Shown: in pieces, positions 34,552 to 45,273 of the stretch | Layout of the letters: each line of letters begins with the position of its first letter | How positions within the stretch are numbered: position 1 is the stretch's first letter | Assembly (NCBI GenBank): GCA_037176725.1 | Contig: JAZBRS010000014.1 | Span: 72,212,501-72,276,500 of the forward strand | Direction: 5' to 3' | DNA from: Posidonia oceanica | Taxonomy: Eukaryota > Streptophyta > Magnoliopsida > Alismatales > Posidoniaceae | DNA: 64,000 nucleotides | Notes under the pieces: generated by a model | Seen by the model: the letters and a program-made list of their open reading frames with translations, nothing else | What the model was told of the DNA's origin: nothing | Databases searched by the model: none | Made by a program: the position numbers and the translations under genes

Positions 34552-37240
34552 TGTGACCGTTCTCACCCTAGCCACGGCGGCCCTCACACCGCTGCCATAG
34601 CTCGTGATGCGATCATGCCGTGGAGGAGGGGAAAAGTCGCGGTCAGTGGTGAATCCGGGGAGAAAAATCGACTCGAAAACACTGGGAAATCGGTGAAAAA
34701 ATGCAAAGGAAAGTGGAGTCACCACCTAATCTATTAAAACAGGAAGACTAGGAAAACTGAGAGGAAAACATATGAGAAAACTCAAGCAAAGCAGAAAACA
34801 TGCCAATCCAGTCGAAATTAATGACACATGGTCAATGCGGCCCAGAGAAAGGGTAAGGACTCCGGTTACGTGCGGGGAAGGTGTTAGGCACCCCGACACG
34901 CCTGAGGAATCGGTCTTTCTTGCCTTTTCCACTCTTGTGTGGCAAATGTTGGCAGATTAGTGCCGGTTTATATTCGCCCGGAGGTGGTATGTAAGATGCG
35001 ATTATAAACCATAAGTTTAGCAAACCATGCTTGAAAACGATCGATTAAAATCAAAGCGTCGTAAAAGCACGATAAATAGCACAGGGGAATAAAACAAATG
35101 CCAGGAGCATCGAAAACAGCGAGCGAAAAGTGAAGGCAAGGTGGCTGCACACACTGTCTGGATTAGGGCAGGAGTCGCCGGTATCTCAGGTGGCTGAGCT
35201 GGTTGTCGGTAGGGAAGGCGCCTAAGACAGAGACTCTGCTCCCCACACAGCAGCATTCATGGCCACGAAAGGGGTGCAAAAGCGATGCAATATTGAAAAC
35301 CAGGACATGAGAATCACAGGTTACATGCATAACAACAAGATCAATGCAGAATCAAGTCATGCAAACAAAACAGCAAAGCGGCTAAGCGACAATGGGTGGC
35401 TTGCCATCTACTGGAACAGCTGGTCGGGTCGCCGCTGTATGCAGCAACCAGACCAGCCACCACATTAAGCGGCGCCAAGACTGATTGCCACTGAAACAGG
35501 CGACACTGCCAAGCGCAAAGGTCCCAAGCAATGGCCTTCATCGCCGAAAACGAGACAGATAAATGATGCAAAAAATCAATCCAACCACACAGACTTGAAG
35601 CTGATACATTCAAGAACAAAAGCATGCAATCAGATTGAAAAAAGACCGAGTAGGTCACAAGATATTACGGCCTCAAGTTGGCCAGGGGGTTGATTGGAGT
35701 TGCAGCCGAGTCGTCGGTCAAACCGGCGACATACCTGCAACTCCAGTAGCTCAAACAGCCATCTTCTTGGCCAAACCAGGAACCCAGATCAAGGCAAAAT
35801 GGCAATTAAAATACATGAACCTGCAAAGCATACATCCAAGAATAGAGGCATATAATAATCAAGCAAAATAGGACTCTGAGTCGGCCGGTGTAGCGACTCG
35901 AAGTCGAGCCGGTAGGCAAGAGCAGTTGCAGGTCATTCCGGAAGTCCGATCGCTGGACTTCAATGACTGAATTCGCGCCTGGACGAAGCCTAAAATGCCG
36001 GAAGGGATCAGGGAAGCACGACGGCATTCCCACGAACCCAACCACACCCTCGATGTGGAAATGGTGGTCCGAGGCGGTCCACTGACCTACTCCACATGTC
36101 GCCGCTGGAGCTCACCGCACTCCGGCCATAGAGGCGATCGAAGGCACGTAAAACCAATTGAGAAGCTTCGTGGCGTGGAGGAGAGTGCAAGGGGGCATTT
36201 ACGGGCCAAGGAGGGAGGCTCGAGCCTCCTTCCTGCCACCGCCGGCGTTGCCGCGCGTCATTGGCCGTTAGGGTGGCCGAGAGCGCTATCATGCAAAGTG
36301 AGAGTGTAGGTAGGAAGGGGAGGTGTCCGGGAAGCTTCCCGGACCCTCAAACATGCTTGGTGTAGGGGTCCTACCTCTGTATGCTCAAGCCGACATGACG
36401 ATCGACGTCGGAGTTGGTCGCCGGAGTTGGGAAAGAAGGCTTCGGTGGAGCTCGGAGGAGGCTCTAGAACACTCGAAGTCACTTGGGAAGGCTCTGGGGT
36501 GCTCACTAGATCACTCTGGAGGAGAATTCAGGAGTTGGGAGCGTGTGGAGGAAGTGTGAGCTCTCTCGGGAAAATGCCGATGAGGTGTGTGCGATGGTGG
36601 GTTCTCGTGCAAATGTGGAGTTTTGTTCGTTGAGCGGCTTTGGGTGCGAGGAATGGATGGCACAGTGAGGGGCTGTGAGGGCAGATCTCACGGGCTGAGG
36701 AAATGGTGAAGAGGTGGGAGTCAAGGCCGGTCGTAGGTGTGGACGCCAAGGTGGCTAGGTGGGTGGCCAGTGAGGTTGGCGTGGTCGACGAGGAGAGGGC
36801 TTGTGAGAGTGGGGAAACCGGCGGCCGGGCATGCCGAGTAAGTGGGTTTGTCGTTTTGTCAATGTAGCGCATGAGTGCAGACGAGACGGGAGGTGAGAGA
36901 CGGCCAGTGATGGCTGCGCGGGATGGCCTCAAATGGCGGTCTGAGTTGCAGGTTAGTCGCCTTGTGCATTGGCGCCAAACTTAGTCACCACTAAGAGTGG
37001 CGACAAGCCTTAGTTGCCCCTGCAAAGGGCGACTAACCGTGTAGCTCAGTGGGCTAGGCTTCTATTGGACTTAGGGTTGTCTTGGGTGTTAGATAGGTTT
37101 TGAGTGAAGTTGTGAAAGTAGGAAGGGTTTGTCTTGTGTTGGTTTTGGGTGGAGCTTGGAACAGTATTCGCCGAGCCATCTTCCGAGCAAACTTCTAGAG
37201 ACTCTCCAGCTAAAAAGTCCATCGGAACGGGGTGTCTACA
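34552..37240 (-). mobile_element. 5' LTR of element A
   Basis: 2,689 bp. On the minus strand it starts TGTAGACACCCCGTTCCGAT and ends CGGTCACA. It aligns with both arms of the 3' LTR and is uninterrupted. Near its 3' side (34,850-34,930) is the shared block with TGCCTAACACCTTCCCCGCA and GTAACCGGAGTCC. ORFs in it (36,528-36,932; 36,258-36,506) are not genes. Confidence 0.92.
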
Positions 37241-38090
37241 CCAGGTCAGCATCTCCTCCAACCCTACCAGTTCCAGTGCTCCCTGCACTGCCATCAGCAG
37301 CTCTAGCAGCTCTAGTGCTCCCTGCACTGCCATTAGCAGCCCTAGTGCTCCCCACACTGCCGACAGCAGACCCTGCCGATAGCGCCAACAGCGTAGGAGC
37401 GGATCCAACACCTCCCTCCCGAGGTTGTTGACAGGTAAATCCCTCTTACCTCTCTTTTGATTTCTGCATTGTCTTTTCTTTTCTTTTCGTTTTGTTTTTA
37501 CTTTTTCTCGCCTTGTCAGAAAACCATAACAAACATAAAATCAGCAAAAACCTAAAAACATGCATTTCTTTTTTTCATTTGCATCCGGACTGGTAGCCCT
37601 AACTGCTCGGTGATAAGTTCGTTAACTTATCATCCTGCACATGCATATAACTTCTAACATGCACTTTTCTTCCTGCCCATATCTATCACTCCCCGCACGT
37701 GCATTTTCACTTCTGCATGCACATATCATTTCTTGCATCCTGTAAAACATCAAAAAATCAAAAAATCAAAAACAACAAAAATATGTTTTCACCTTTCTGC
37801 TGGTTTCCCATTTTTTTTGTCTTCATAAACCTGTAAAACCATAAAAATCTCAAAACCAACAAAAACCCAAAAATACGTGTAAAATCCAAAAAACACATAA
37901 ACATTTGCATAATCCCAGGAACCTGGGTTTGGACGAACAAGCAAGCAGTGCCGAGAGGACGTGAAGCATCGACCACCTCTGGCAGAACTCACCCGAACAG
38001 TGCCATCTCATTGCATGTGGCCACAGTGTGAGACTTAGAGCAGAATAGAGCATCTCATTAAGTTCAAAACTCCAAAAGCGAGATCCACCC
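37241..38090 (+). other. Element C coding tail and A/T-rich spacer
   Basis: 37,246-37,433 has a Leu/Pro/Ala-rich frame with a ~48-bp repeat (CCAGTGCTCCCTGCACTGCC and variants), ending near 37,433 after PTPPSRGC. From 37,434 to 38,090 I see only A/T-rich spacer with CATAAAAATC-like runs and one CCGGACTGGTAGCCCTAACTG module. No gene is supported. Confidence 0.5.
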
Positions 38091-38305
38091 TATCAAGAGC
38101 GTCCACCAGACATGGAGAGGACTAATGCAGAGCATAGCAGGGCATAGCCAGAGGCTGCCAGTACACACAATAGAGGCTAAGGGTGTACGCTGAATAGCCA
38201 AACTCTAAACTCCTCATCTGGGACCGCTACCCCAAGAGGGCGAAGACATGTGTATCCAAAAGAAAAGAGATCAAGTGAGCAAAAAAAAAAGATAACAAGA
38301 TATGC

Positions 38306-38812
38306 ATGCTGGGCAGAAAGAAAAATGAAGGCAGAAGTCGAAGAAAGAAAACGCCCATGAGAGGAGTGACTCGGACAAGCATCGAAGCCCCCTCAACTTT
38401 CAACTCCAAGCACCACATTGCCAATTGCACGGGAAACATCATCAAGAGGACTTGGCCCCACCCTCCGAGCGAAGCGGCATGCTCTAATCCCTTGTGCAGA
38501 CAACAACTCTACCTCCTTGGCAGGCTAGATGCAACTCCAGTCACTCAAAAGGGGAAAAGAAAAAATCAATTCGAGAGTGTCAAAAGTGGTAGTCGATTCC
38601 TGAGGAATTTAGATGGAGGTTATGAAGCTACATCTGACGCTTCTGCTACCCACATGCAGCCAAAGGCTATACTCTGCAAAACTAAGGCCTCATCCCGAAC
38701 CAAGAGTGAGAATGAGAGCCACCGACCACAACTCAACATAGCGTTGCTCGAGGATCGAGATCTCCTGAGTCAGGAAGTGCAGAAGCATCCTCTCGCCAAA
38801 CAGCTACTTTGA
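38306..38812 (+). CDS. 168-codon hypothetical ORF in element C 3' region
   Basis: Open frame from ATG 38,306 to TGA 38,812, Lys/Arg/Ser-rich, with no domain I recognise. Residues such as MLGRKKNEGRSRRKKTPMRG and HIANCTGNIIKRTWPHPPSE are shared with the homologous stretch of element B on the minus strand (about 50,100-50,640: HIANYTGNIT, RTWPHPPSEVACSNPLCRQQ). There the frame is broken by stops and shifts. The similarity could reflect a small accessory protein or a conserved non-coding 3' region that happens to stay open here. No Kozak-like context or promoter is evident. Confidence 0.3.
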   Translation: MLGRKKNEGRSRRKKTPMRGVTRTSIEAPSTFNSKHHIANCTGNIIKRTWPHPPSEAACSNPLCRQQLYLLGRLDATPVTQKGKRKNQFESVKSGSRFLRNLDGGYEATSDASATHMQPKAILCKTKASSRTKSENESHRPQLNIALLEDRDLLSQEVQKHPLAKQLL

Positions 38813-39049
38813 ATTGGAAGCCACCAAAAACATAATACATGCATAATAAACTATCTTCCTCTTCTCCCTATTTTCAAAAATCGGAGTCAAGGACGAGCAC
38901 TTTTTGCATGACCTCGCTCAGAGGCTCCGCGCTTTTCAAATTTTGGCCGCCAACCACATTGGGTAGGTTCGTGATGACCAGCATGTCCAACGTTTGTCAC
39001 CCCGTGACACTACATCGCATGCCTGCTCTAAGACCATTACACACCCACC

Positions 39050-40020
39050 ACGATGGGCCCCTACATTTTCCTTTGCATCTGGGCTGGCAGCCCTAACTGC
39101 TCGACGATAGGTCCGTTAACTTATCATCCCGCATTCATCCTCTGCATCGGGCTGGCAGCCCTAACTGCTAGGTTGATGCCTGTCAAAATGTCTACACGGG
39201 TTGGCAACCCCAACTGCTCGGTTGACATCTGTTAAAATGTCACCCTACATTTTTTCCTTGCATTTACCCACTGCATTCCCCACCGACATTGCACATCTTG
39301 CACGGTGAGCCCCTACGTCCATACTCCCTGCATCGGGCTAGCAGTCATAACTGCTCGGTTGACACCCGTTAAAATGTCACCCATCGGGCTGATATCCCTA
39401 ACTATTCGGCGATGAGTCCGTCAACTCCTCACCAGGCTGGTACCCCTAACTACTCTGTTGGCAAACACGTTAGTTTTATCTCCCCCTTGCATTTCGTTAG
39501 CAAAGGCGCTTCAGCTATCCCATGATATCTTTCACCGATACCAGGGGCATCTTTATTTACTGCCCCATGGTATCACATTTCCTTCTGCATCTAGGCTGAC
39601 ATCCCCAAGTGTTAAGGGAGCGTCTACGGACCTCTGCCACACCTTCAGGTATGGTATTCCCTTTGCATTCGTGGTTACAAGTCGTCCCACTTGCCACCAC
39701 CTCTCTTGATTGACAAACTCGTTGGCCTGTCAACGCCTTCGATACCAGGCGCATTTTCACACACCTTTGGTATCGACTCACTTTCATTGGGCTGACATCC
39801 CCAATTGTCACAGGAGGATCCACAGACCTCTGCCGCACCTTTTGATTCGGTATTCCTGCCATTTTCCACCCTCATCCGAGTTGATGATCCCTTACTATCC
39901 GGCGATGAGTCTGTTAACTCCTCATTGGGCCGATAATCCCCAACTATCCGGCGATGAGTCTGTTAACTCCTCACAGGGCTGATAATCCCTAACAATCAGG
40001 CAGTAGGTCCATTAACTTAT
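39050..40020 (+). repeat. Repeat modules in the 3' region of element C
   Basis: Recurrent units such as GGGCTGGCAGCCCTAACTGC followed by TCGGTTGACACCCGTTAAAAT (39,075-39,420, about four copies), GGTATC/GATACC units (39,520-39,590; 39,735-39,775) and GGCGATGAGTCTGTTAACTC (39,900-40,000, three copies). GGCTGGCAGCC is itself a palindrome. The same modules occur in B (48,960-49,870, minus) and partly in A and L. Confidence 0.75.
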
Positions 40021-40799
40021 CACCCTTTCGTCATGTAGCGTAATAGCATCCTGTTGCATATCATGGCATCTCATTGCATGTCATCATGTAGCTTCCTTGT
40101 ATCCCACGTAGAGTTAGTCCTAGTTTTGCATCTCATCATCAAACGGACTTCGCGCACGTTGGATTCGAACCCCTGGTTCGTGTACTCCTTAAGGTGGCAC
40201 TCTCAGCAACTCTATGCAGCTTGCCAGCTTTGGATGGCACCTGCAGTAGTGCACGGCCAGGATCGTTTTCTTGATTTCGCATGCCCGACGTCACACTGTA
40301 TATACGCTGCATAACATTGCATCACATTGCATTCTCGTTGCGCTCCTACTCCCTGTAGTCATTACACCAACTCCCGCATTCCATTTCCCCGGACATCTCT
40401 TAAAGTGGTATGTTCAGCAATCCTCGGCTTCCTTACAGCCAGCCAGTGTAAGATAACACCCGCAGTAGTGCACGGCTAGGATGGCTTCCTTAGCATTACG
40501 TGCCTGACACCGCATACACAACCACAGCATCTTATTTTCAACATCTGCATCGCCTTCGCTTAGAGAAAAGCCCAGTGAATGGCACCTGTGCTAGAGCTGT
40601 ACACCGCTCAACGCACTTCGTCATTTGGCCTTCCTATCTATATTGCTCAGTGACCTTTTGCATTGCATTTTCTGCCACACTATCATGTACTTGCATCGCT
40701 CGCGTCCCCCTAGTGGAGTACAGTGCAACGAGCATTAGTGTAAGCAATACATCTGCATTAGCATCGCACACTAGCCTCGCATTGGCACCGCATCCTAGT

Positions 40800-40963
40800 G
40801 TCTACATCTGCATTATGGCGACGAGTCATGATTTTCGGTACATCCACCGAATAAGTGGCTCTCGCCAACGGCAACACTAGCCTCCCACCAGCATCAGGAT
40901 GGGTGTCTTGTCAACCCTTAGCCACGGTCTCGCTACACTAGACCTTGCTCAGGGAGGGGCATC
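40800..40963 (+). promoter_or_regulatory. Pre-PPT block and PPT of element C
   Basis: GTCATGATTTTCGGTACATC, GGGTGTCTTGTCAACCC and GGTCTCGCTACAC lead into the polypurine tract AGGGAGGGG (40,951-40,959) and CATC, followed by the LTR start at 40,964. Matches the block in L, A and B. Confidence 0.8.
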
Positions 40964-43621
40964 TGTAGACACCCCAATTTGACGCCTAGTCGGCGGATTT
41001 CTTCAGAAGCATGCTCGGATTGTGGCACGGCAGACCCCCACCTCCAACCCAGATCAAACCCTCCAACCTGGACCAAACTCTCCAATCCAGACCTAAACCC
41101 CACCTAAACCCCATCTAAACTCCACCTAAGCCTACCCAAACCTTACCTAAGCCTTAGCCTAAATCCACCCAGAAAGAACACAATCAAAACATCCAAAATC
41201 CACTTCAGGTCGTTGGACGCTGGATATGCCTACGTCTTATGTAAGACACAGGAATATCAGCGTCTAACACTGCCTGCATCCTTGGGGCGTTAGACGCTGC
41301 CTGAGGCCGCGTCCAACGTTGGACGCTGCTCAGTTACGCGTCCTACACACCGGGGACTGCAGACAGTTGCCCTAAGCTCCTTTGACACCCCCATGACTTC
41401 GCCCAAGCCTCTGGCAACCACCCACGACCTTGCTCCCATGCCGTCCTACCCTGCCACGACCTACCACCATGCCTCGCATCCCCACGACCTCTGCAACCTT
41501 GACCAAGCATAACCAGTGGAGGAGAACCCATTCAACACAAACGACCCATTGCCAGCGATTCCCAGAGCGAAACGAGAGCAATTCCAAGCTTTCCAGAGCA
41601 ATCCTCAGCCTCCTCCCACACGTGAGAGACCCACATGAACATTCCCCAGCAACCAGGCTGTCGTCCAAGCCCTCCGTTTGTCCGTCATCCGAGCTCACTG
41701 TCGCAACTCTGGCCGACTCCAGGACACACCCTCGCCGTGCACCACAGGTAATTTCCTCCTCCTCCTGCGTCCCTCACTCCTCCCACATCCTCATCAAGCT
41801 CCACAGTCGAGCTTCATGGCTCTCCAGCCACTTAGGTGGCCAGAAAAGCCATGAACGCCGGCAGCAAGAGGGGGGAGGTGGATGGAGCAATCCACTAGCC
41901 CATTTAGCTTAATTTTTACATGTTCTTGATCGTTGATGCATGCTCTTGCTTATTTCATAGCTAAATCTCAGTTTCCAATCGATTTGAATGCTCTTACATG
42001 ATCTGAGGTGCCCCGAGGTGTTGACCGCATGAACAGGTGCGTCCAACATAGGATGCTATCAGTCCTAGCGTCCAACACCTCTGTCCCATTTTTTAGCATA
42101 TGAACTGTCTCAGTGCATTTTAATTACTTTCTGGTCATATTACATGCAGCATGCATCAGCACACACTCATTTTCATGCCATGCTTTGAATCTAGTGTTTT
42201 CTTTCCTTTATTTCCATTTTAATCATGTGTTTTATCAACTTAAATCTGGTTCAATTTGTTGGACGCTGTGTATCCCTGCGTCTAACGTTAGACGTAGGTT
42301 GCACACTGTTTAACACCTCTGTTTGACTAAGTTTGGTTTTGATGCATACTTGCTTGATTCTGTGCACACTGGCTTCCGTTTTGATCATTTAGCATGATCT
42401 GCATGTCCCTAGCTACCTTATTGCATCTACATCATGTTTACAAAAATATCTGGCATGCATTCTTTAAAAAACCTGGCTTCAGATGTTAGACGTTGAGGAT
42501 CCCAGGGTCCAACGTTAGACGCTGGTGATCCTTGCATCCAACACCTCAGGCATTCAAAATCCCTGTTTTGATATCTGCGTGGTGGCTCTGATCTTTGTTT
42601 GCCTTAGCATCAGTTTTCTTGCCTGATTACCTATCCATGGTTTTCGTACATCATCAAAATCATTGAATTTCAAAGCATGCATTAGCTTTCTGCAGAATTT
42701 GGTTTTAGTCTGTTAGATGCTGAGAATCCCAACGTCCAACGTTAGACATTGGTGATCTCAGCGTCCAACACTTTAACCTGCTGCACTCTGTTTTTAAGTG
42801 CAGATTTCGATTTGAGCATTGTTTTTCACACTTGATCGCTTCCAGGGCATGCTTTAGCACCCATGCGCATTGCTGGACTATTGTTTTATGTTTCACACCT
42901 TGCATCACCTGTTTTCCCGTGATTTTCTGCCTCGAACTTGTTTTCTGTCGCATGTCGCTATTCGCACTACATGGTTTTATTCGCCGTTTTGATTTCCTGC
43001 CTGCATTGCATCTAGGGTAGTGATGCTTACTGCCTAGAGTTCTTATGAACCAGGGCACGTCCGGTTCAGAACACTGGCAGCACTGCTGAGCACATAGACT
43101 GTACGTTTAATTTCCATCATGTATCTTGGCATACATTTAAGCATGTATTTAAGCAGGTTTAAAGCATTCATACCATGGCATAGCATTATCGCCCTCGGGT
43201 GTACAGTTAAGGCAAGCATTTATCGACATTCCTGCATATTCGAGCGAGAAGCCTAGAAAGACCCATTCCAGGCGTGTCGAGGTGTCTAACACCTTCCCCA
43301 CGCGTAAGAGGAGTCCTTACCCTTTCTCTTGGCCCACAATGACCATTATGCCCTCATCCTAGGCACGAGTCATCTATTTTGCATATCATTGCATCCATTT
43401 GCATGTTTTCAATCTTTCCTTGGTTTTCCTCGTCTTCCGATTTAATAGACTAGGTAGCGACTCCGATTTTACCTTATCCTTCTGTTTTCTTCGCTTTTCT
43501 GGTGTTTTCGAGTCGAGATTCTTTCCTCGGATCCACCAACTATTCGCGACCCCTCGTCGGTCGGCGTGCATGAGCTTTGGCAGCACACACAGCATCACTC
43601 CGGTGATACCCGGTCATGACA
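40964..43621 (+). mobile_element. 3' LTR of element C
   Basis: 2,658 bp, TGTAGACACCCCAATTTGAC to CCCGGTCATGACA. It carries the GTTGGACGCTG hairpin clusters (41,212-41,340 and four from 42,020 to 42,769) and the shared TAACACC/GGAGTCC block (43,285-43,375). The element B LTRs align with it in opposite orientation. ORF 41,430-41,912 has counterparts in B in other frames and is not a gene. Confidence 0.88.
42020..42769 (+). repeat. Four GACGC hairpin clusters at ~227-bp spacing, LTR C
   Basis: Clusters at 42,020-42,076, 42,258-42,313, 42,485-42,542 and 42,712-42,769, each ~57 bp and usually two inverted repeats back to back (GTTAGACGCTG ... CAGCGTCCAAC) joined through AACGTT. Start-to-start spacing is 238, 227 and 227 bp. 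Sequence between clusters is only loosely similar (AACACCTCTGTTT after, GCATGCATT before), so the LTR body looks like a decayed tandem repeat whose hairpin is best kept. Confidence 0.85.
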
Positions 43622-44932
43622 GTAATAGAAATAGTGTCTAACACCTATAAGTTGACCGTTCATACACCATGGGGGCCTCATATGCTTCAGGAGCACATTA
43701 TTCGAGATGAGTCACCCCTAGTGAGAATGAGGAGGGAGACAGTTTTTGGACTGATGACCCTCCATTTGATTCTCAAAGTGATTTCAACCACCGTGTATGG
43801 GAGGGATTGCAAAGAATACATAGGGAAGTGAGGTGGACTAGAGCTAAGTTTGAGGAGTTGAGAAGGTCCAACTCTCGTAAACCAACGGGGAGAAGAAGAT
43901 TGTGAGCTATTTAGGGTATTGAACTTAGGGTGTAAATATGTATAAAATGTACATTACTTTTCTTTTCTTAGCAGTAGAAGCACTCCATCCCGAATCAGGT
44001 ATCATTGTTCTAATTTTAATTGTATTTTATTGATCATATAAATTATTGCATACATTGAGGACAATGCATGGTTTAGGTGTGGGGGGGAGTCTTCTTTGTG
44101 TCTTTTCATTTTCTTTAGTTAGAGTCTTCTGTGTGTTTTCATTTTTTTTAAAAAAAATTCTTAGACTTGAAATGAAAAAAAAAAATTGAAAAAAATTAGG
44201 AACTATCCACAATAGTCTAATCAATTAAGAGTGAATTAGTAACCTAGTGTTTGAAGTTAAAAGGTGATTAGAGGATAAAAGAAAAAGAAAAAAAAAAGTC
44301 TTGTCTTTGAGGCCTTAGCTACTCAAGTGATTAAGTCCGTAGGGGTGTCTTCACATCTAGTGACCTAAAACCATCTGGTTTGGAATCCACTGACCTAAAG
44401 ATCGCTAAATGGGTAGCTAAGAATAAAGTCTAAGAAAGCAAGACACAGATCAATGAAATAAAATTGCTAAGGTGATAAGATTGGATTTGAAAACTCATGC
44501 TAAGGTCTATCTCACAAACACAAGATATATATGAGTTATTTTTAAGATGATGATGTGAAAAATAAGACAGAGTCTCTATGATGACAAGATGAAGGTTCTC
44601 AACAAAGGTTAAACCAGAGGATTAAGACACTTGGGAACTTTGGATCTTTTCAATTAAGTAGGGTAATGTGGATATTGTAGAATTTTCCTTTTTTAAAAAA
44701 AATTTCTTTATTCCTTTATCATTTTCTTCTTGGATTTTGTGGGTAGATCCGCTGTAAACCCTCACGAGACACCACTCGTCCACTAGGGCAACCTAAGGGT
44801 TTAAAGGCTTGTTGCACAAGCTAAGTGCAATCGCAATTCCTGCGAAAGTGAGTTAGGATTTTCTTATTTTTCTTATGTTAGGTTAGAGTCAGTTTTGCTC
44901 GAGGACTAGCAAAAGATAGGTATGGGGGTGTT
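43622..44932 (+). other. 3' internal end of an Athila-like element
   Basis: After the LTR C end comes a different repeat. One frame reads GDSFWTDDPPFDSQSDFNHR and ends at a stop near 43,905; I do not recognise the domain. Further on, GAGGACAATGCATGGTTTAG followed by GTGTGGGGGGGAG, and then CTCGAGGACTAGCAAAAGATAGG, are of the kind seen before the 3' LTR in Athila-type Ty3/gypsy elements. 44,130-44,900 is A/T-rich and holds no gene that I can support. Confidence 0.5.
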
Positions 44933-45273
44933 TGATTAACTCAAAATTTATACTTATTTTATTCCCCATATTTATTGATTAATGTATATAAATAATGCTA
45001 CTCGAAGTGTTTTGTGTAAATTTTAAAGGAACTTGAGGACCTAAAAAGAATTAAGAAAAAGAAGGAAGAGAAAAGAATAAAAGATGAAAAGGAATGCAAA
45101 TCCGAAGATAAAAGAATTTTCTAGATTTGTCAAGAGGTCAAATACACTTTTTCCACGTGTGTAAATACTAAGAGGAAGATAAGCTAACAGATTGACCAAG
45201 TCAGAGCTGATTCAGGGCTACGTTGACGCCTCCTAGGCGCCCGAACGCACAATCAGCGCCTCCCAGGTGGAGT
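44933..45273 (+). mobile_element. 5' part of an Athila-like LTR, cut by element B
   Basis: Starts TGATTAACTC after a GGTATGGGGGTG purine tract. It aligns with the minus-strand start of the solo LTR 55,457-56,754 (TGATTAGCACATT; later CTACTCGAAG, AGGAACTTGAGGACCT and GCGCCTCCCAGG phrases). It stops where the B LTR begins. The rest of this LTR is not found right of B. Confidence 0.65.

Larger units (their letters stand above)
10307..37240 (-). mobile_element. Element A, Tat/Ogre-type LTR retrotransposon with both LTRs
   Basis: Bounded on the minus strand by TGTAGACACCCC at 37,240 and an LTR end reading ...GTCACA at 10,307. The flanks are CCTGG (10,302-10,306) and CCAGG (37,241-37,245), a 5-bp target duplication with one mismatch. 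Minus-strand order: 5' LTR (34,552-37,240), PBS, leader, gag, protease, RT, RNase H, integrase, DUF7745-like ORF, 61-bp array, PPT, 3' LTR (10,307-18,085, with a nested solo LTR). Length without the nested insert is about 21.9 kb, in the range known for Ogre elements. All coding regions carry stops or frame shifts. LTR divergence is clear: about 21 differences by eye in about 255 bp between 35,020-35,280 and 15,830-16,090. Confidence 0.92.
37241..43621 (+). mobile_element. Element C: 3' internal region and 3' LTR
   Basis: Older plus-strand element that hosts L and A. It continues from 10,306 across A. Contents: a short coding remnant to about 37,433, a non-coding stretch with a conserved region 38,090-38,820, repeat modules 39,050-40,020, tRNA-B-box-like units 40,140-40,480, pre-PPT block and PPT, and a complete 3' LTR 40,964-43,621. 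PBS, gag and pol are outside the window. Its LTR is the same family as those of B. The right flank is GTAAT; the left cannot be checked. Confidence 0.85.

Noticed and set aside
40140..40260. tRNA gene
   Set aside because: Only a B-box-like/T-arm-like motif is present; no acceptor stem or clear A box.
43616..43831. 71-codon ORF at the LTR C end
   Set aside because: It spans the boundary between LTR C and the Athila-like sequence, so it is a chance frame.
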